Source: Bacillota bacterium (GTDB lineage: Bacteria > Bacillota > Clostridia > Christensenellales > SZUA-584). From it: 64,000 bases of DNA. The translations under genes and the position numbers were made by a program. The stretch lies in NCBI GenBank assembly GCA_023412005.1, contig JAEYOE010000027.1:27988-91987 (forward strand), read 5' to 3'. Below are positions 1 through 7,708 of the stretch, piece after piece (position 1 is the stretch's first letter; the number at the start of each line of letters is the position of its first letter). The notes beneath the pieces were generated by a model. That model worked only from the letters and a program-made list of their open reading frames with translations. It searched no databases and was not told the origin of the DNA.

Positions 1-202
1 GAATAAATGAATAATCCTTAAATATTTTTAAGCGTTTTAAGCGTTCATGCTTTAGGTTGACATCATAATAATCGCTTAAGTTATCGACACCGATAATTCG
101 GCAGCCTTTTTCGAGCAAGCTCTTGCACAAAAAGTAACCGATAAATCCAACAGAACCGGTAACAAGATAAACCTTTTTGTTGTCCACCTCTACAGTATTC
201 AT
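1..202 (-). CDS. NAD-dependent epimerase, UDP-glucuronate 4-epimerase-like (partial, N-terminus only)
   Basis: The first 67 codons run off the left edge of the window. The ATG at 202 follows the ribosome binding site AAGGAAGG. The protein opens with a Rossmann nucleotide-binding strand (VYLVTGSVGFIG) and continues with GVDNLSDYYDVNLKHERL. That second stretch is characteristic of UDP-glucuronate 4-epimerases of the extended short-chain dehydrogenase family. Such enzymes convert UDP-glucuronate to UDP-galacturonate. A UDP-glucose dehydrogenase, which makes UDP-glucuronate, lies at the far end of the same spore-coat locus, which supports the substrate guess. The catalytic Ser and YxxxK residues lie outside the window, so specificity is inferred. 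Confidence 0.75.
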   Translation of the reverse strand, partial: MNTVEVDNKKVYLVTGSVGFIGYFLCKSLLEKGCRIIGVDNLSDYYDVNLKHERLKRLKIFKDYSFI

Positions 203-284
203 TTCAGCCTTCCTTCTCAAATATGAAGTTTATAAATTGCAGTCTGTAAATAATGTCTCTGCCATAATCCGGCCGACGTGATAT

Positions 285-320
285 AAACAAGGATGTTCCG
301 ATTGTCTTAGAACATCCCCG
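285..320 (-). terminator. Hairpin downstream of the first CotE paralogue
   Basis: GGATGTTC and GAACATCC (291-298 and 310-317) form an 8-bp stem with an 11-nt loop. In the minus direction it is followed by a modest T-rich tract (CTTGTTTATAT). It lies between the CotE-like gene ending at 340 and the epimerase gene starting at 202, so the two may be separate units. The tail is weak, so termination may be partial. Confidence 0.5.
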
Positions 321-339
321 TATATCCACCCATTTTCAT

Positions 340-885
340 TTAATCATCTTCAAACTCATCAAATTCATCTTTTTCTTCCACCGTGATCTCCTCGGCATCG
401 TCCGTCTCGCTGATTGCATTGATGACTTTTACGTTTAGCGTTGTCTGACCAATGATTTCAGCACCAAGTTCGTATTCGACCTGAGCCTTCACGCAGGCGC
501 TCTCATGCCCATCAACAATCGAAGTTCCGCAGCACTTTGGGGCTTCTTTGATCCAGGCTCTGATTTCCTCGTCGCTATACACCTCCGCACCCTTTGCGTA
601 GATCGTGACAACATCCGAGAACTTTGTGCTGGCCTTTGCAACCTTTGTATCGCCATTCAGACCATACCATACATGGGTGTCGAATTTCCCGTTTACCCTT
701 ACAGCCTTTCCGTTTTCAACATTCCCTTCAAATGTACAGCCCGAAATTTCAGCATCAGTTATTATACATCCAAGAATTTTCGCGGGTCTCTTTCTTTCAT
801 AAGTATTGATATCGATACCTTTGCTGAAAACTTTCGAGCTTTGACCGTACGCGGCCTTTGCGATAATTTTCTTAATTTCCTCCAT
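340..885 (-). CDS. cotE: CotE-family outer spore coat protein, paralogue 1
   Basis: This 181-residue protein matches the CotE pattern: an N-terminal EIKKIIAKAAYG segment, a central WYGLNGDTKVAKASTKFSD block, a C-terminal half ending in a GAEIIGQTTLNVKV strand, and then an acidic tail (EEKDEFDEFEDD). Bacillus CotE has the same order, including a WY/DTK motif and an acidic C-terminus, and directs outer-coat assembly around the forespore. The ATG at 885 has AGAGGGAG upstream. Two further CotE-like genes lie in the same locus at 953-1429 and 4973-5434. The acidic tail is found only in this copy of the three, so it may be the functional counterpart of canonical CotE. Assignment is by motif and length only. 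Confidence 0.8.
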   Translation of the reverse strand: MEEIKKIIAKAAYGQSSKVFSKGIDINTYERKRPAKILGCIITDAEISGCTFEGNVENGKAVRVNGKFDTHVWYGLNGDTKVAKASTKFSDVVTIYAKGAEVYSDEEIRAWIKEAPKCCGTSIVDGHESACVKAQVEYELGAEIIGQTTLNVKVINAISETDDAEEITVEEKDEFDEFEDD

Positions 886-952
886 TATTCTCCCTCTTTC
901 CGGCGGCTATGTGTCTGTTCGCACAGAGACTCATAACCTTCTGAATTGAAAT

Positions 953-1429
953 TCATTCCACAACTTCTACCATTAGCCTTGAATCTCCGACAACTTCTGC
1001 CGAAATCTTTATCCGGGCCACAATCTTAATCTTGTTCCCTTCAAGTTTTGTTTCGGCAATCACGGGAGTATCTTCAATTCTCGCTGATGCAGCGACAGAG
1101 CCGACTGGCCTTGCGCTGCGTTCCTGTATGGGAATATTCTCATGATAAAGAACCGATGAAGAGCCAACAGCCGTATCATGTCCATTGTTATGAGCATACC
1201 AAATATGCATATCAAAAGACCCTTTTACCGGAACATAATAACGGCTTTTTTCGGGCACTTTCCATTTAAGCGCTTTTGGCTGCTCAATGTTCGTAATGGT
1301 CGATCCCACTATGCGGTCAGGAATTATATCCTTTGGCAGTTCCATATATTGAACATACTCAATAACCTTGGATCCTCTCCCACAGGTCGTTTTTACGATT
1401 ATCTCTCGATGATTATTTGATTCCACCAA
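953..1429 (-). CDS. CotE-family spore coat protein, paralogue 2 (divergent)
   Basis: This is a 158-residue CotE-like protein. It keeps the opening HREIIVKTTCGRGSK, the central FDMHIWYAHNNGHDTAVG and the closing SAEVVGDSRLMVEVVE, but lacks the acidic tail of its downstream neighbour. It carries an extra insertion around residues 35-65. The frame opens with TTG (1429) followed directly by GTG (1426); AAGGGGG sits just upstream and fits GTG slightly better. It is 67 bp upstream of paralogue 1 and probably shares its transcript, since a strong terminator separates both from the CotSA gene. Its role is presumably as a coat morphogenetic or interaction protein, inferred from family only. Confidence 0.7.
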   Translation of the reverse strand: MVESNNHREIIVKTTCGRGSKVIEYVQYMELPKDIIPDRIVGSTITNIEQPKALKWKVPEKSRYYVPVKGSFDMHIWYAHNNGHDTAVGSSSVLYHENIPIQERSARPVGSVAASARIEDTPVIAETKLEGNKIKIVARIKISAEVVGDSRLMVEVVE

Positions 1430-1545
1430 AAATCCCCCTTCGACTATATTATTGCAGATATACCCACATCGCAGCTAATCTTATATTTGATCTGTTATAT
1501 AGTATTCTTATTTCGAACTAATGTGACTGGCTGTATAAATCTCGT

Positions 1546-1585
1546 CTATGAAAAAGGGACTCACTCTTTTTTATATGAGTCCCTT
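1546..1585 (-). terminator. Rho-independent terminator after the CotS-CotSA unit
   Basis: AAGGGACTCA (1554-1563) pairs with TGAGTCCCTT (1576-1585) in a 10-bp stem. In the minus direction the stem is followed immediately by TTTTTC. It closes the transcript carrying the two CotS-like genes and CotSA, and separates it from the CotE pair. Confidence 0.85.
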
Positions 1586-1605
1586 ACAGAATCTTTTACA
1601 GCGGT

Positions 1606-2754
1606 CTAATGAAACATCCTCTTGGATTCAAATAAACCAATCAGATCCGATGCGACTCTCTCCCATGAATACTTTTCCTCAGCAAGCATCCTTCCGGTCC
1701 TTCCCATTTCCAGCGCAGTTGATGGCTGGTCGAATAAATACGTGATTGCATCTGCGAATGCTTGAGGTTGGTTATATTCGCTGATTACAATACCATTTCC
1801 AAATCCTCTTACAACCTCGGCATTGCCCCCTTTGTCCGTCGTAATAATGGGAAGACCTGCCGCCATTGCCTCATAGTGTACCCTGGCCAACGGCTCTCTC
1901 CATTGAGATGCGCAGACGAAAACATCTGCAAGGTAATAATGAGCAATCACTTCTTTCGGAGAAAGGAAACCGGTCAGAATGGTATCTGCATTCAATTCTT
2001 CTGACATCTGCTTAACTTGCCGTACATAACTGTCTTCTTGATTTTCGCCATACCACTTGCTTCCGACAAGTACAAGCGCTGTATTCGGATGACTCTCCAA
2101 AACATCTCTAATCGCTTTTATTAGAATATGAGCACCCTTTTTGGGGCTGAGCCGCCCGACAAAGAGCACCACTTTTTTGTTTGACAGCCCATACTTGATC
2201 TTTAACTGTTCTCTTATCTGCATCGCTTCTTCAGAACAAACAGGCTGGTACCGATGAATGTCCACACCGGAATAGACTGTGGTAATTTTTGGTGACGCTT
2301 GAGGATAAAGCTTAATTGTTTCTTCCGAAATAAACCTGCTGACAGTCGTTATAAACCTGACTTTCTCAATGCACCTCTCACCATCCCCTTTAGAGATCTT
2401 AGACGGATGAAACATCTCATTGTGCAGACTTAAGCTGATTGGAGCATCCGGAAAAGCCTCGGCAATTAAATTGACCCATTTGGGACGGTTAAAAACATGT
2501 ATCAAATCATACTCACCCTTAATATGATTGATTATATTATGAATATAGTTTTGTTTTTGTTTACCGTTAACCCGAATAAAATGAGTGTTGCCTTTATCCT
2601 CCACCAGCGGCAGGTTTGGATCTTCAATGCTAAACACTGTGACATCATGTTTTTCTTGTATATACGGCATTACTGCATCTATATATTGTTGAATCGCACC
2701 GCCGCGAATTGGAGGTACGGGCAGCTTTTCAGTACATATCATCGCAATTTTCAA
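1606..2754 (-). CDS. cotSA: CotSA-type spore coat glycosyltransferase (GT4)
   Basis: The 382-residue protein is a family 4 glycosyltransferase with the GT-B fold. The N-terminus (MICTEKLPVPPIRGGAIQQY) is close to Bacillus CotSA. The C-terminal nucleotide-sugar domain has FVGRLSPKKG near residues 198-207 and the retaining EX7E motif at E287-E295 (EPLARVHYE). CotSA is a spore coat protein in Bacillus and probably builds coat glycans, although its substrate is not established. The TTG start at 2754 lies 2 bp after the upstream stop and is preceded by GAGGGGG, so translation is coupled to the two CotS-like genes. Neighbouring UDP-glucose dehydrogenase suggests a uronic acid donor; that link is inference. 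Confidence 0.85.
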   Translation of the reverse strand: MKIAMICTEKLPVPPIRGGAIQQYIDAVMPYIQEKHDVTVFSIEDPNLPLVEDKGNTHFIRVNGKQKQNYIHNIINHIKGEYDLIHVFNRPKWVNLIAEAFPDAPISLSLHNEMFHPSKISKGDGERCIEKVRFITTVSRFISEETIKLYPQASPKITTVYSGVDIHRYQPVCSEEAMQIREQLKIKYGLSNKKVVLFVGRLSPKKGAHILIKAIRDVLESHPNTALVLVGSKWYGENQEDSYVRQVKQMSEELNADTILTGFLSPKEVIAHYYLADVFVCASQWREPLARVHYEAMAAGLPIITTDKGGNAEVVRGFGNGIVISEYNQPQAFADAITYLFDQPSTALEMGRTGRMLAEEKYSWERVASDLIGLFESKRMFH

Positions 2755-2756
2755 GG

Positions 2757-3785
2757 CTATACCCCCTCTATTAATGCACTCAATAAATTCTGTTTTGACA
2801 ATTCGAGCCGTCCGATGATTTCTATGCTTGAAGCCTTAACCGACTTATTTTTAATAAACTGATTCTTGACACATCCAAAAAAACCATGTGGAAAAAGGCT
2901 GTCTATATAAACCATCTTTCTCTCTTCAGCAGACAGCACACGGCCCTTCTCATACCATGTGATAATATTTTTCATGACTTGCTCATTCCATTCGCTTTGG
3001 TTCTCCATCGTCTTGAGTATAATTTTTCTTAAATCTCTGGCTGCCAACTCATAAGTCACTCCATCCAGATCTAAAACATACACACCCTTGGGCGTAAGCA
3101 GTGCGTTGCCTTTGCCGAAATCCTGATGACACAATACAACAGATGAAGAACCCGGACATGACAATTGGTTATACTCGGAATGCTCAAGGTATTCTAATGC
3201 TTTTTCACCTAACACGACAATTGGTTCAATCCACTTTAAATACGTTTCATGAACAGCAATACCAGCCTTTTGCTGCGAAACGCTTTTCCAGTCTTTCATT
3301 TTGTTTAACATAGACTGATATTGTTCCGGCCATTTTGAAAGCTTTGTTGAAACTCTGGCCTCATGCGGCGGCTTATACCCTTGAGAACACATATGAAACA
3401 GGGCCAAGCCCTTCATGGACGCTTCAAAATCCTCTTTTATATTGAAATTAAGCTGCTTGCCGTCCACCCATTCATATAAAATAAAAAGATCATTATTATA
3501 ATGCGTGATAGACTCGCTCATTTTATTCTCTATTATACCCGGCACAAGCCCGCCCTTGGTTTTTATATACTTTTGAGCCTCACTTGAGAATAAAACCTTC
3601 TCAGGTGATTTGTTTAATCTTTTAAGACATAACGCCCCTTTGTCCAGTATAACCTTCCATACTGTCTTGATGCCGCCCTGTTGAATGACCTGTATTGTCA
3701 CCGGATGAACTTCATATTGTGCCAATACGCCGCGTGCAATATCATCCAAGCTCATATTCTGATCAAGCATTCTAATCCCCCCCAT
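2757..3785 (-). CDS. CotS-family spore coat protein (kinase-like fold), copy 1
   Basis: This 342-residue protein belongs to the CotS/CotI/YutH group, whose fold resembles choline and aminoglycoside kinases. The core LCHQDFGKGNALLTPKG followed by VYVLDLDGV near residues 220-245 corresponds to the kinase catalytic HxDxxxxN and metal-binding D loops, both intact here. ATP binding is therefore possible, although CotS proteins have been described mainly as coat components. The ATG at 3785 almost touches the stop of copy 2 (TAAAATG). A second ATG at 3770 follows a run of seven G and could be the true start, which would shorten the protein by five residues. It is translated between copy 2 and CotSA. 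Confidence 0.8.
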   Translation of the reverse strand: MGGIRMLDQNMSLDDIARGVLAQYEVHPVTIQVIQQGGIKTVWKVILDKGALCLKRLNKSPEKVLFSSEAQKYIKTKGGLVPGIIENKMSESITHYNNDLFILYEWVDGKQLNFNIKEDFEASMKGLALFHMCSQGYKPPHEARVSTKLSKWPEQYQSMLNKMKDWKSVSQQKAGIAVHETYLKWIEPIVVLGEKALEYLEHSEYNQLSCPGSSSVVLCHQDFGKGNALLTPKGVYVLDLDGVTYELAARDLRKIILKTMENQSEWNEQVMKNIITWYEKGRVLSAEERKMVYIDSLFPHGFFGCVKNQFIKNKSVKASSIEIIGRLELSKQNLLSALIEGV

Positions 3786-3786
3786 T

Positions 3787-4830
3787 TTACAAAAACTCTT
3801 TTATTATTGTTTCGTATTGATCCAGTACACTCTCTTTTGACCGTTCAACAGCAACCATTTCTTTGAGACGGCTGAGATATTTATTTTCGGTCCAGTCCTT
3901 CTCCCTGCGCCGATAGTATTTATCCATTATGCCGTTAAACAGATGCGGAAAATTCAAATCCATTTTTACAACTGCCCATTCATCAAAAGTCAGCGGATTG
4001 ACTTGTTGATACCAGTTCAAAATAGCATGCAATAACGAATAATCCCACTTCCCGTTTTTCTTCATCACCTTATTAAGCAGCTTTCTGATATCCCGAGCCG
4101 GCAGCTCAATTGTCAGTGAATCTGTGTCCAAAACATATACTTTTTTGTCTGCAGAATTTATTAAAATATTCCCTGCTGCAAAGTCTTGATGGCATAACCC
4201 TCCATTAACGACTAACTTCTCAACCCACGTTGTATACGGCAGACTGCGTATACCATCCAAGGTATCCATCATCTTATTTAAAAACGGGGGAAAAACATCA
4301 AGGATGAGCTTTCCAAACTCTCCATGTTCGGTTTTGCTCAATTCTTCGTTATACAGACCCTTTAACCTGGTAATGTCAGCGCTATAGTCTTGCAGCCAAT
4401 TGCCAAGGTGCTGACGGATTTTTATCTCTTTTGGCGGAATAAATCCTGAAGATGCTGAGTGGAACCGCGCCATTTCTTTAACAAGGGTTTCCAATTCGTT
4501 TAGTTTTTTGTAATCCGGATTTTTGCCTTCGACAGCGTCAATAAGGATAAAACAATTTTCACCTATTTTGACGTAAGGCTCACCGTCACTTGTCTTATTG
4601 ATGTTTGGAATGTTGATACCTTTATTTTGTAAATGAGAAATGGCTGCTAATAAAAAAAGCAGCAGCGATTCTGAATTTGGGTGTTTCTTAAGAATCTTCA
4701 TACCTGCTGAGGTATCTATCCACCAGACACCTTTTTTTTGTTTATATGATTCCGTTCGGATTTCCTTTACTGAATATGGGTATCTATCCAATACCTCCTT
4801 CAACGGTTCGGCGTTTATATTATCTATCAT
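3787..4830 (-). CDS. CotS-family spore coat protein (kinase-like fold), copy 2
   Basis: This 347-residue paralogue of the following gene is the first gene of the CotS-CotS-CotSA unit. It has the same kinase-like signature, GLCHQDFAAGNILINSADKK then VYVLDTDSLTIELPARD around residues 210-245. The ATG at 4830 has a textbook AGGAGG eight bases upstream. Sequence divergence between the two copies is high outside the core, so the duplication is old and the copies may bind different coat partners. Bacillus CotS depends on CotE for coat localisation, which fits the CotE-like genes on both sides. Confidence 0.8.
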   Translation of the reverse strand: MIDNINAEPLKEVLDRYPYSVKEIRTESYKQKKGVWWIDTSAGMKILKKHPNSESLLLFLLAAISHLQNKGINIPNINKTSDGEPYVKIGENCFILIDAVEGKNPDYKKLNELETLVKEMARFHSASSGFIPPKEIKIRQHLGNWLQDYSADITRLKGLYNEELSKTEHGEFGKLILDVFPPFLNKMMDTLDGIRSLPYTTWVEKLVVNGGLCHQDFAAGNILINSADKKVYVLDTDSLTIELPARDIRKLLNKVMKKNGKWDYSLLHAILNWYQQVNPLTFDEWAVVKMDLNFPHLFNGIMDKYYRRREKDWTENKYLSRLKEMVAVERSKESVLDQYETIIKEFL

Positions 4831-4851
4831 TTATTGACCTCCTGTTCTGAT

Positions 4852-4890
4852 TAAATAAAAGGATGCTCAACCTAATTGGAACACCCTGCA
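4852..4890 (-). terminator. Hairpin between CotE paralogue 3 and the CotS genes
   Basis: In the minus direction GGGTGTTC pairs with GAGCATCC (8 bp including two G-U pairs) and is followed by TTTTATTT. It lies only about 30 bp before the CotS copy 2 start, leaving almost no room for a separate promoter. It may therefore act as a leaky terminator that lowers CotS/CotSA expression relative to CotE paralogue 3. Confidence 0.55.
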
Positions 4891-4972
4891 CACAACGGCT
4901 TCTATTCAGGCTTTCCCAGATCCATCGTAAGATCAAACCATCTTCATTCTTAATATATGTTCTGCTGAGTAT

Positions 4973-5434
4973 CTATGTTTCAAATACTTTCACATTCAGC
5001 ACAGTATCGCCAATAATTTCTGCTTCCAGTGTATATTCTATTTGTACTGCGATCTGATTCTTTTCCGCATTGGTTATGTAAATTGTCTCAAGACATTTGG
5101 GTTCCTCTTTCAGCCTAATAAAAGCCTCTTCATTGCAATAATTCTCGAAGCCTTGTTTGTCAATTTCAAGGTAATCCGAAAAAATGGTACTTACTTTAAT
5201 CACTTTTGTATCGTTGTCCACGTGATACCAAATATGTAAGTGAGATTGAACTTCTGCTTTCATTTTTATGCTTTTATCAAATACGCCTTCAATTAATGAA
5301 CCTTTAACCTTTGCACGGCATATGGTGCATCCTAAAACACGCCCTTCATCGTATGTAATACGGATGATTTTTCGACATGTCTTTATTGCGGCACCATATA
5401 CAGCTTTAACTATGATTTTTTTATTTTCTTCCAA
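4973..5434 (-). CDS. CotE-family spore coat protein, paralogue 3
   Basis: This 153-residue CotE-like protein is closer to paralogue 1 than to paralogue 2. It opens NKKIIVKAVYGAAIK, has the central HIWYHVDNDTKVIKVSTIFSD and ends AEIIGDTVLNVKV, with no acidic tail. The frame begins with TTG at 5434, with AAGGGGGA upstream. It is flanked by hairpins on both sides (4852-4890 and 5500-5537), so it may be transcribed alone. A truncated tail relative to paralogue 1 suggests a different interaction role, but this is inference. Confidence 0.75.
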   Translation of the reverse strand: MEENKKIIVKAVYGAAIKTCRKIIRITYDEGRVLGCTICRAKVKGSLIEGVFDKSIKMKAEVQSHLHIWYHVDNDTKVIKVSTIFSDYLEIDKQGFENYCNEEAFIRLKEEPKCLETIYITNAEKNQIAVQIEYTLEAEIIGDTVLNVKVFET

Positions 5435-5499
5435 GGGCTTTCCCCCTTATCGAGAGATATAATCATGTTATTTTAATCTATTAGGATATCTTTCTGAAA

Positions 5500-5537
5500 A
5501 GCATTTACCCGGCAAAGTTTACTTAACTTTACCGGGT
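5500..5537 (-). terminator. Hairpin after the Glu-tailed small protein gene
   Basis: ACCCGGCAAAGTT (5508-5520) pairs with AACTTTACCGGGT (5526-5538 region) in a 13-bp stem with one wobble and a 5-nt loop. The following minus-strand sequence AAATGCTTTTC is only moderately T-rich. The stem itself is strong. Confidence 0.6.
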
Positions 5538-5563
5538 AGCAAGGTCACTCATGAATATGAGAA

Positions 5564-5827
5564 CTATTCTTCCTCTTCTTCCTCCGGCTCTTCCTCTTCT
5601 TCTTCTTCCGGCTCTTCCTCAGCGTTTACCCAAGCAACCTTAACGGCCAGTGCCCCTTGGTATTCATCATTTTCATACTTTATTTTATACGTTAGTTCTT
5701 TATCCTCAGGAACAGCAACTTTTTCAGACTCCACAACAAGTCCATTTTGTATAAATTTCTTTGGCAAATCCTTTAAAAAATCGTAAATTTCAGCATGAGT
5801 ACCTACAAATTTATCTTGATATTTCAT
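5564..5827 (-). CDS. Small amphi-Trp-like domain protein with Glu-rich tail
   Basis: This protein has 87 residues. Residues 1-67 alternate charged and hydrophobic residues in beta strands and end LAVKVAW, which resembles the amphi-Trp domain (a short domain ending in a conserved Trp). Residues 69-87 are almost only Glu with two Pro. The ATG at 5827 has AAAGGATGG upstream. Its position between UDP-glucose dehydrogenase and a CotE gene, and an acidic tail like that of CotE paralogue 1, suggest a spore-coat or coat-matrix protein. No function is established, and the domain match is by eye. Confidence 0.6.
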   Translation of the reverse strand: MKYQDKFVGTHAEIYDFLKDLPKKFIQNGLVVESEKVAVPEDKELTYKIKYENDEYQGALAVKVAWVNAEEEPEEEEEEEPEEEEEE

Positions 5828-5927
5828 TTAGATATATCCATCCTTTCAATAGTGGGTATGTGATAATAACATTATATTCGTCATTACAATACATGTGAGT
5901 CATTACGTTTATTAAAAATCTCATGTA

Positions 5928-7250
5928 TCACATCCCAACTCCGAAATAAATGAACCCCCTTTTTTCAACATCAGAGCGATTAAAGATATTACGCAGGTCA
6001 AAGAGGACGGGTTCTTTCATTAACTCATAGATTCTAACGAAGTCCATTTTTTTAAATTGAGCCCAGTCCGTAATAATAACCAGCGCATCGGTGCCACTCG
6101 CTGCATCATATTCACTCTCGCAAAACTCTATGCTTTCCATTAAGGGGCTCAGCCTCCATTCTGCCTCTTTTTGACCGCATGGATCAAATAATCTAAGCCG
6201 GGCACCGCGGCTGATCAGCTCTTGGATAATTGTTAATGACGGGGCCTCTCTCATGTCATCTGTCTCAGCCTTATATGTCAGCCCAAGGATTCCGATCGAT
6301 TTACCGTCAAGGTTCTCCAAAACATCTGATATTTTGTCTGCGATCCATAGCTTTTGTCTTTCATTTGCATCAATTGTTTGTTGAATTAACGAAAGATTTA
6401 CACCATGCTCCATTCCAATCTTAACAATGGCTCTTGTATCTTTTGGAAAGCAGCTGCCACCATAGCCCGGTCCCGGTTTCAAAAATCCACTTCCAATTCG
6501 CTTATCCATTCCAATTCCCAAGCATAACTGCCCAACATCAGCCCCAGCCTTTTCACAAACCTGAGCCATTTCATTAATATATGTTACCTTCATTGCTAAA
6601 AAGGCATTAGACGCATATTTAATTAATTCCGCTGTTTGAATATTTGTAAAAAGAAACGGAACTCCTTTCATATATTGTTCTTTATACACGTCTATCATGA
6701 GTTCTCTCGCCTGTGATGATTCAACTCCAACAACGATACGGTCAGGGTTTAGAAAATCATCAATAGCAGACCCTTCCCGTAAGAATTCAGGATTGGATAC
6801 GATATCGAAGGAGCAGTTTACCCCCTTTTCTTTAAGCATCTGGCTGATGGTATCTTTTATGCGTTGTCCAGTGTTCACAGGAACAGTAGACTTCGTAATG
6901 ATGAGTTTGTATTCTTCCATATAACGGCCGATATCCTCACTCACTTGAAGTACGTGCTGAATATCTGCGCTGCCATCCTCCATAGGAGGTGTTCCAACTG
7001 CAATATATAGGATTTTACTCGCTTTAACCGCTTCATTTGTATTTGTCGTAAACCTAAGCCTGTTTACCTCAAGATTATGCTTAACTTTTTTCTCTAACCC
7101 ATATTCATATATTGATACATTTCCCTGATTCAACTGTTCTATCTTATCTTTGTTGCTATCGACGCATATTACGGTATTTCCCATATCAGCAAGGCATGCT
7201 CCGACAACAAGGCCAACATACCCTGAACCAATTACTGTTATATTGTGCAT
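5928..7250 (-). CDS. ugd: UDP-glucose 6-dehydrogenase
   Basis: This 440-residue enzyme oxidises UDP-glucose to UDP-glucuronate with two NAD. The N-terminal Rossmann domain shows GSGYVGLVVGACLADMG. The catalytic segment GPGYGGSCFPKD places the nucleophilic Cys at residue 267, and ELIKYASNAF carries the conserved Lys near 211. Length and domain order are typical of TuaD/Ugd. The ATG at 7250 follows AAGGGAG. The gene leads the minus-strand spore-surface locus, and an epimerase that would use its product lies at the other end (1-202). Together they suggest that uronic acids are built into a spore-surface polymer; a role in vegetative teichuronic acid or capsule is the alternative. Confidence 0.92.
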   Translation of the reverse strand: MHNITVIGSGYVGLVVGACLADMGNTVICVDSNKDKIEQLNQGNVSIYEYGLEKKVKHNLEVNRLRFTTNTNEAVKASKILYIAVGTPPMEDGSADIQHVLQVSEDIGRYMEEYKLIITKSTVPVNTGQRIKDTISQMLKEKGVNCSFDIVSNPEFLREGSAIDDFLNPDRIVVGVESSQARELMIDVYKEQYMKGVPFLFTNIQTAELIKYASNAFLAMKVTYINEMAQVCEKAGADVGQLCLGIGMDKRIGSGFLKPGPGYGGSCFPKDTRAIVKIGMEHGVNLSLIQQTIDANERQKLWIADKISDVLENLDGKSIGILGLTYKAETDDMREAPSLTIIQELISRGARLRLFDPCGQKEAEWRLSPLMESIEFCESEYDAASGTDALVIITDWAQFKKMDFVRIYELMKEPVLFDLRNIFNRSDVEKRGFIYFGVGM

Positions 7251-7708
7251 TTTTCAAGCTCCCTTTACCTCCAAACAACAAAATACATTAAATTAGTGTT
7301 GTTGAATTATAGTAGATATATACTCAACAATAATATATTCCTAAAATACTTTAGCAGTGCTAACTCGCGGGTATGGCATATAGGAAAATAAAAATAAGGT
7401 TTGGTATGGCATAACCAATTAAGGGTCTTTTTCTATATTAATATAACTGCTTAAACAAATAATCGATCCGGAACAAAAGTATATTTGATGCATATAGTAA
7501 ACCATGGAATTCACACTTCCATTTCACCAAACAGTGTTACGCCTCATCTGGGCCGTCTTGGAATTGACGGCCTTTTCTTCCGGGGTTCGGCTTCTAAGGT
7601 TTCCGCCATGACGTTCAATCGGTTTTAAAAACACCTGTTCTGAGCACAGACACACAATCTTGTTAACTTGAATATTTATAAATTAAAGTAATACTTAGGC
7701 GGTTTTAT
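7251..7708. other. AT-rich divergent intergenic region
   Basis: This 458-bp stretch lies between ugd (minus) and a membrane protein gene (plus). It holds a terminator-like hairpin on the plus strand (7551-7578), described separately, and two near-copies of a GGTATGGCATA word (7370-7380 and 7403-7412). I see no open frame with a ribosome binding site and no convincing sigma-A promoter. Confidence 0.5.
7551..7578 (+). terminator. Intrinsic terminator with no gene upstream (possible sRNA end or attenuator)
   Basis: GGCCGTC (7551-7557), an 8-nt loop and GACGGCC (7566-7572) are followed by TTTTCTT. The T-run works only on the plus strand, yet no plus-strand gene lies upstream. It sits about 130 nt before the gene starting at 7709, so it could end a small RNA or act as a leader attenuator for that gene. 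Confidence 0.65.

Noticed and set aside
7370..7412. Two GGTATGGCATA words as sporulation promoters for the coat locus
   Set aside because: On the minus strand the CATA words do not have the downstream TA or the -35 AC at the spacing needed for sigma-K, nor a sigma-E -35.
7440..7578. Riboswitch in the leader of the 7709 gene
   Set aside because: I could not match the sequence to the conserved core of any riboswitch class I know; only the terminator hairpin is supported.
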